From assembly GCF_000949455.1 (NCBI RefSeq), contig NZ_JXXK01000011.1:1-64000 (forward strand): 64,000 nucleotides of DNA, written 5' to 3'. Position numbers and translations under genes: made by a program. Source of the DNA: Ruthenibacterium lactatiformans (GTDB lineage Bacteria; Bacillota; Clostridia; Oscillospirales; Ruminococcaceae). Positions 62,619 to 64,000 of the stretch are shown here, piece by piece. Position 1 is the stretch's first letter. Each line of letters begins with the position of its first letter. Below the pieces are notes generated by a model. The model worked only from the letters and a program-made list of their open reading frames with translations, was not told where the DNA came from and did no database searches.

Positions 62619-62703
62619 GGTACATTGCGGCTAGTTAAAAAGTACCGCGTCTATTGTACATGGGATACGGTGGGGAAAAAAGCAAAAAAAGGAGAGGAAC
62701 ACC

Positions 62704-64000
62704 ATGCAATTGAACAGCGAATCCGTACTGAAAGGCGCTGAACGTGCGCCGAACCGGAGCCTTTTTTATGCTCTGGGTTATACTGATGAAGAAATCAACC
62801 GTCCGTTGATCGGCGTTGTGAGCGCGTACAGCGAGATCGTACCCGGCCATGCTCATTTGGACAAGCTGGCCGAGGCTGTCAAGGCGGGCGTGCGCATGGC
62901 GGGCGGTACTCCTATCCTGGTACCGTCCATCGGTGTGTGCGACGGAATCGCCATGGGCCATATCGGTATGAAGTATTCCCTGCCCAGCCGTGAGCTGATC
63001 TGCGACAGCGTGGAGACGATGGCGCGCGCCCACGGGTTTGATGGCTTGGTACTGGTGCCGAACTGCGACAAGATCGTGCCCGGCATGCTGATGGCCGCGG
63101 CCCGGTTGAATATCCCGTCCATTGTCGTCAGCGGCGGGCCGATGCTCTCGGGCCGGCAGGGCACGCGCCACGTTTCGCTTTCCCAGATGTTCGAGGCGGT
63201 GGGGAGCTACAAGGCCGGCATCATCGGCGAAGACGTGCTGGACGATTACACCAAAAACACCTGTCCCGGCTGCGGCAGCTGCTCGGGTATGTATACGGCC
63301 AACAGCATGAACTGCCTGTGCGAAGCCATTGGCATGGCGCTGCCCGGCAACGGAACCATCCCTGCGGTATACGCGGCGCGCACGCAGCTGGCAAAGCACG
63401 CGGGCATGCGCATCATGGATCTGGTGCGGGACGGGGTGCGTCCCCGGGATATTCTGACACCGGCGGCATTCAGAAATGCACTGGCCACGGATATGGCGCT
63501 GGGCTGCAGTTCCAACAGCGTTTTGCACCTGCTGGCCATTGCCAACGAGGCGGATGTGCCTATGAGCCTGGAGACTTTCAATGAAATGAGCGCGAAGGTG
63601 CCCAACTTCTGCCACCTTGCTCCGGCCGGCCCCACGCATATCGAGGACCTGTACGCCGCGGGCGGCGTGCCCGCTGTCATGGCGCAGCTGGCCGGGCTGG
63701 GCCTGCTGGATACAAGTCTGCCCACGGTGACGGGCAAAACTGTGGGCGAGAACATTGCAGGCGCGCAGAACCGCGATACAAACGCCATCCGTCCCGCGGA
63801 CGACCCGTACAGCAAGACGGGCGGCATCGCCGTGATGTGGGGCAACATTGCGCAGAACGGCTGCGTGGTGAAGCGCAGCGCGGTCGCTCCCGAGATGCTG
63901 GTGCACAGCGGTCCCGCGCGGGTGTTCGACGGTGAGGAAAGCGCCATCGACGCCATTTACAACGGCCGCATCCAGCCGGGAGATGTGGTGGTCATCCGAT
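62704..64000 (+). CDS. ilvD: dihydroxy-acid dehydratase (partial, runs off the right edge)
   Basis: At least 432 aa from ATG 62704 (AAAAGGAGAGG upstream), no stop within the window. NRPLIGVVSAYSEIVPGHAH, VPNCDKIVPGMLMAAARLNI, Fe-S cysteine motif TCPGCGSCSGMYTANSMNCL and ALGCSSNSVLHLLAIANEAD mark IlvD. Converts dihydroxy-acids to 2-keto acids in valine and isoleucine synthesis. Confidence 0.97.
   Translation, partial: MQLNSESVLKGAERAPNRSLFYALGYTDEEINRPLIGVVSAYSEIVPGHAHLDKLAEAVKAGVRMAGGTPILVPSIGVCDGIAMGHIGMKYSLPSRELICDSVETMARAHGFDGLVLVPNCDKIVPGMLMAAARLNIPSIVVSGGPMLSGRQGTRHVSLSQMFEAVGSYKAGIIGEDVLDDYTKNTCPGCGSCSGMYTANSMNCLCEAIGMALPGNGTIPAVYAARTQLAKHAGMRIMDLVRDGVRPRDILTPAAFRNALATDMALGCSSNSVLHLLAIANEADVPMSLETFNEMSAKVPNFCHLAPAGPTHIEDLYAAGGVPAVMAQLAGLGLLDTSLPTVTGKTVGENIAGAQNRDTNAIRPADDPYSKTGGIAVMWGNIAQNGCVVKRSAVAPEMLVHSGPARVFDGEESAIDAIYNGRIQPGDVVVIR

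Noticed and set aside
62464..62703. T-box riboswitch upstream of ilvD
   Set aside because: The conserved T-box sequence and anti-terminator bulge are not present.

Overview
The window looks like the replication-origin region of a fairly GC-rich Gram-positive anaerobe of the class Clostridia. A gut Oscillospirales/Ruminococcaceae-type genome is my best guess; this is an inference, not a database match. Evidence for it: Firmicutes-type ribosome binding sites throughout with many TTG/GTG starts, the rpmH-dnaA-dnaN-yaaA-recF-remB-gyrB-gyrA order, noc plus parA/parB with parS sites, cotJ spore-coat genes, rubrerythrin, and ABC sugar importers that lack their own ATPase.

Layout. (1) 1-15.4 kb: an amino-sugar (HexNAc) utilisation locus. 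A minus-strand operon (TIM-barrel isomerase, nagA, SDR epimerase running off the edge) is divergent from a membrane-anchored AraC regulator. Then come a lipoprotein sugar-binding protein, a Gfo/Idh oxidoreductase, two permeases, a nagB-like deaminase, two GH20 hexosaminidase-family proteins and an acyltransferase-like protein. A degraded second binding-protein gene survives as a 3' tail at about 6.87-7.02 kb. (2) 15.4-16.3 kb: cotJA-cotJB-cotJC on the minus strand, with cotJC truncated at its C-terminus. (3) 16.7-21.2 kb: a TetR-controlled ABC-2 exporter, then a Pit-type phosphate transporter with its DUF47/PhoU-like partner behind candidate Pho boxes. (4) 21.3-28.1 kb: a LytTR/DUF3021 pair, a methyltransferase, an IS3-family remnant, and a second AraC regulator divergent from a GH3 NagZ-like enzyme and a HAD phosphatase. 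(5) 28.3-31.9 kb: minus-strand small membrane proteins and lipoproteins and a DUF4173-XRE-DUF2975 module. (6) 32-45 kb: the origin core. jag-yidC-yidD-rnpA-rpmH run leftward and dnaA through gyrA run rightward. A striking 38-bp inverted repeat carrying DnaA-box-like sequences lies at 32.0-32.35 kb. (7) 45-56.7 kb: small accessory genes, an AT-rich foreign patch with a split gene, then mnmE, mnmG, rsmG, noc, three parS sites, parA, parB and serS. (8) 56.9-64 kb: tRNA-Met and tRNA-Glu, rubrerythrin, a decayed amidotransferase-like fragment, a HAD phosphatase, a YdbS/YdbT-like pair, two TrkA-type proteins and the start of ilvD.

How it fits together. The left 15 kb and the GH3 locus would cleave, import, deacetylate and deaminate N-acetylhexosamines to glycolytic intermediates. 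The centre carries replication initiation, segregation (parS/ParB/Noc), gyrase and housekeeping tRNA modification. The most unusual sequence structures are the 38-bp inverted repeat near the origin, a parS site buried inside an intrinsic terminator, a noc promoter lying inside the loop of the preceding terminator, the TetR operator with three half-sites, and several gene-decay scars.
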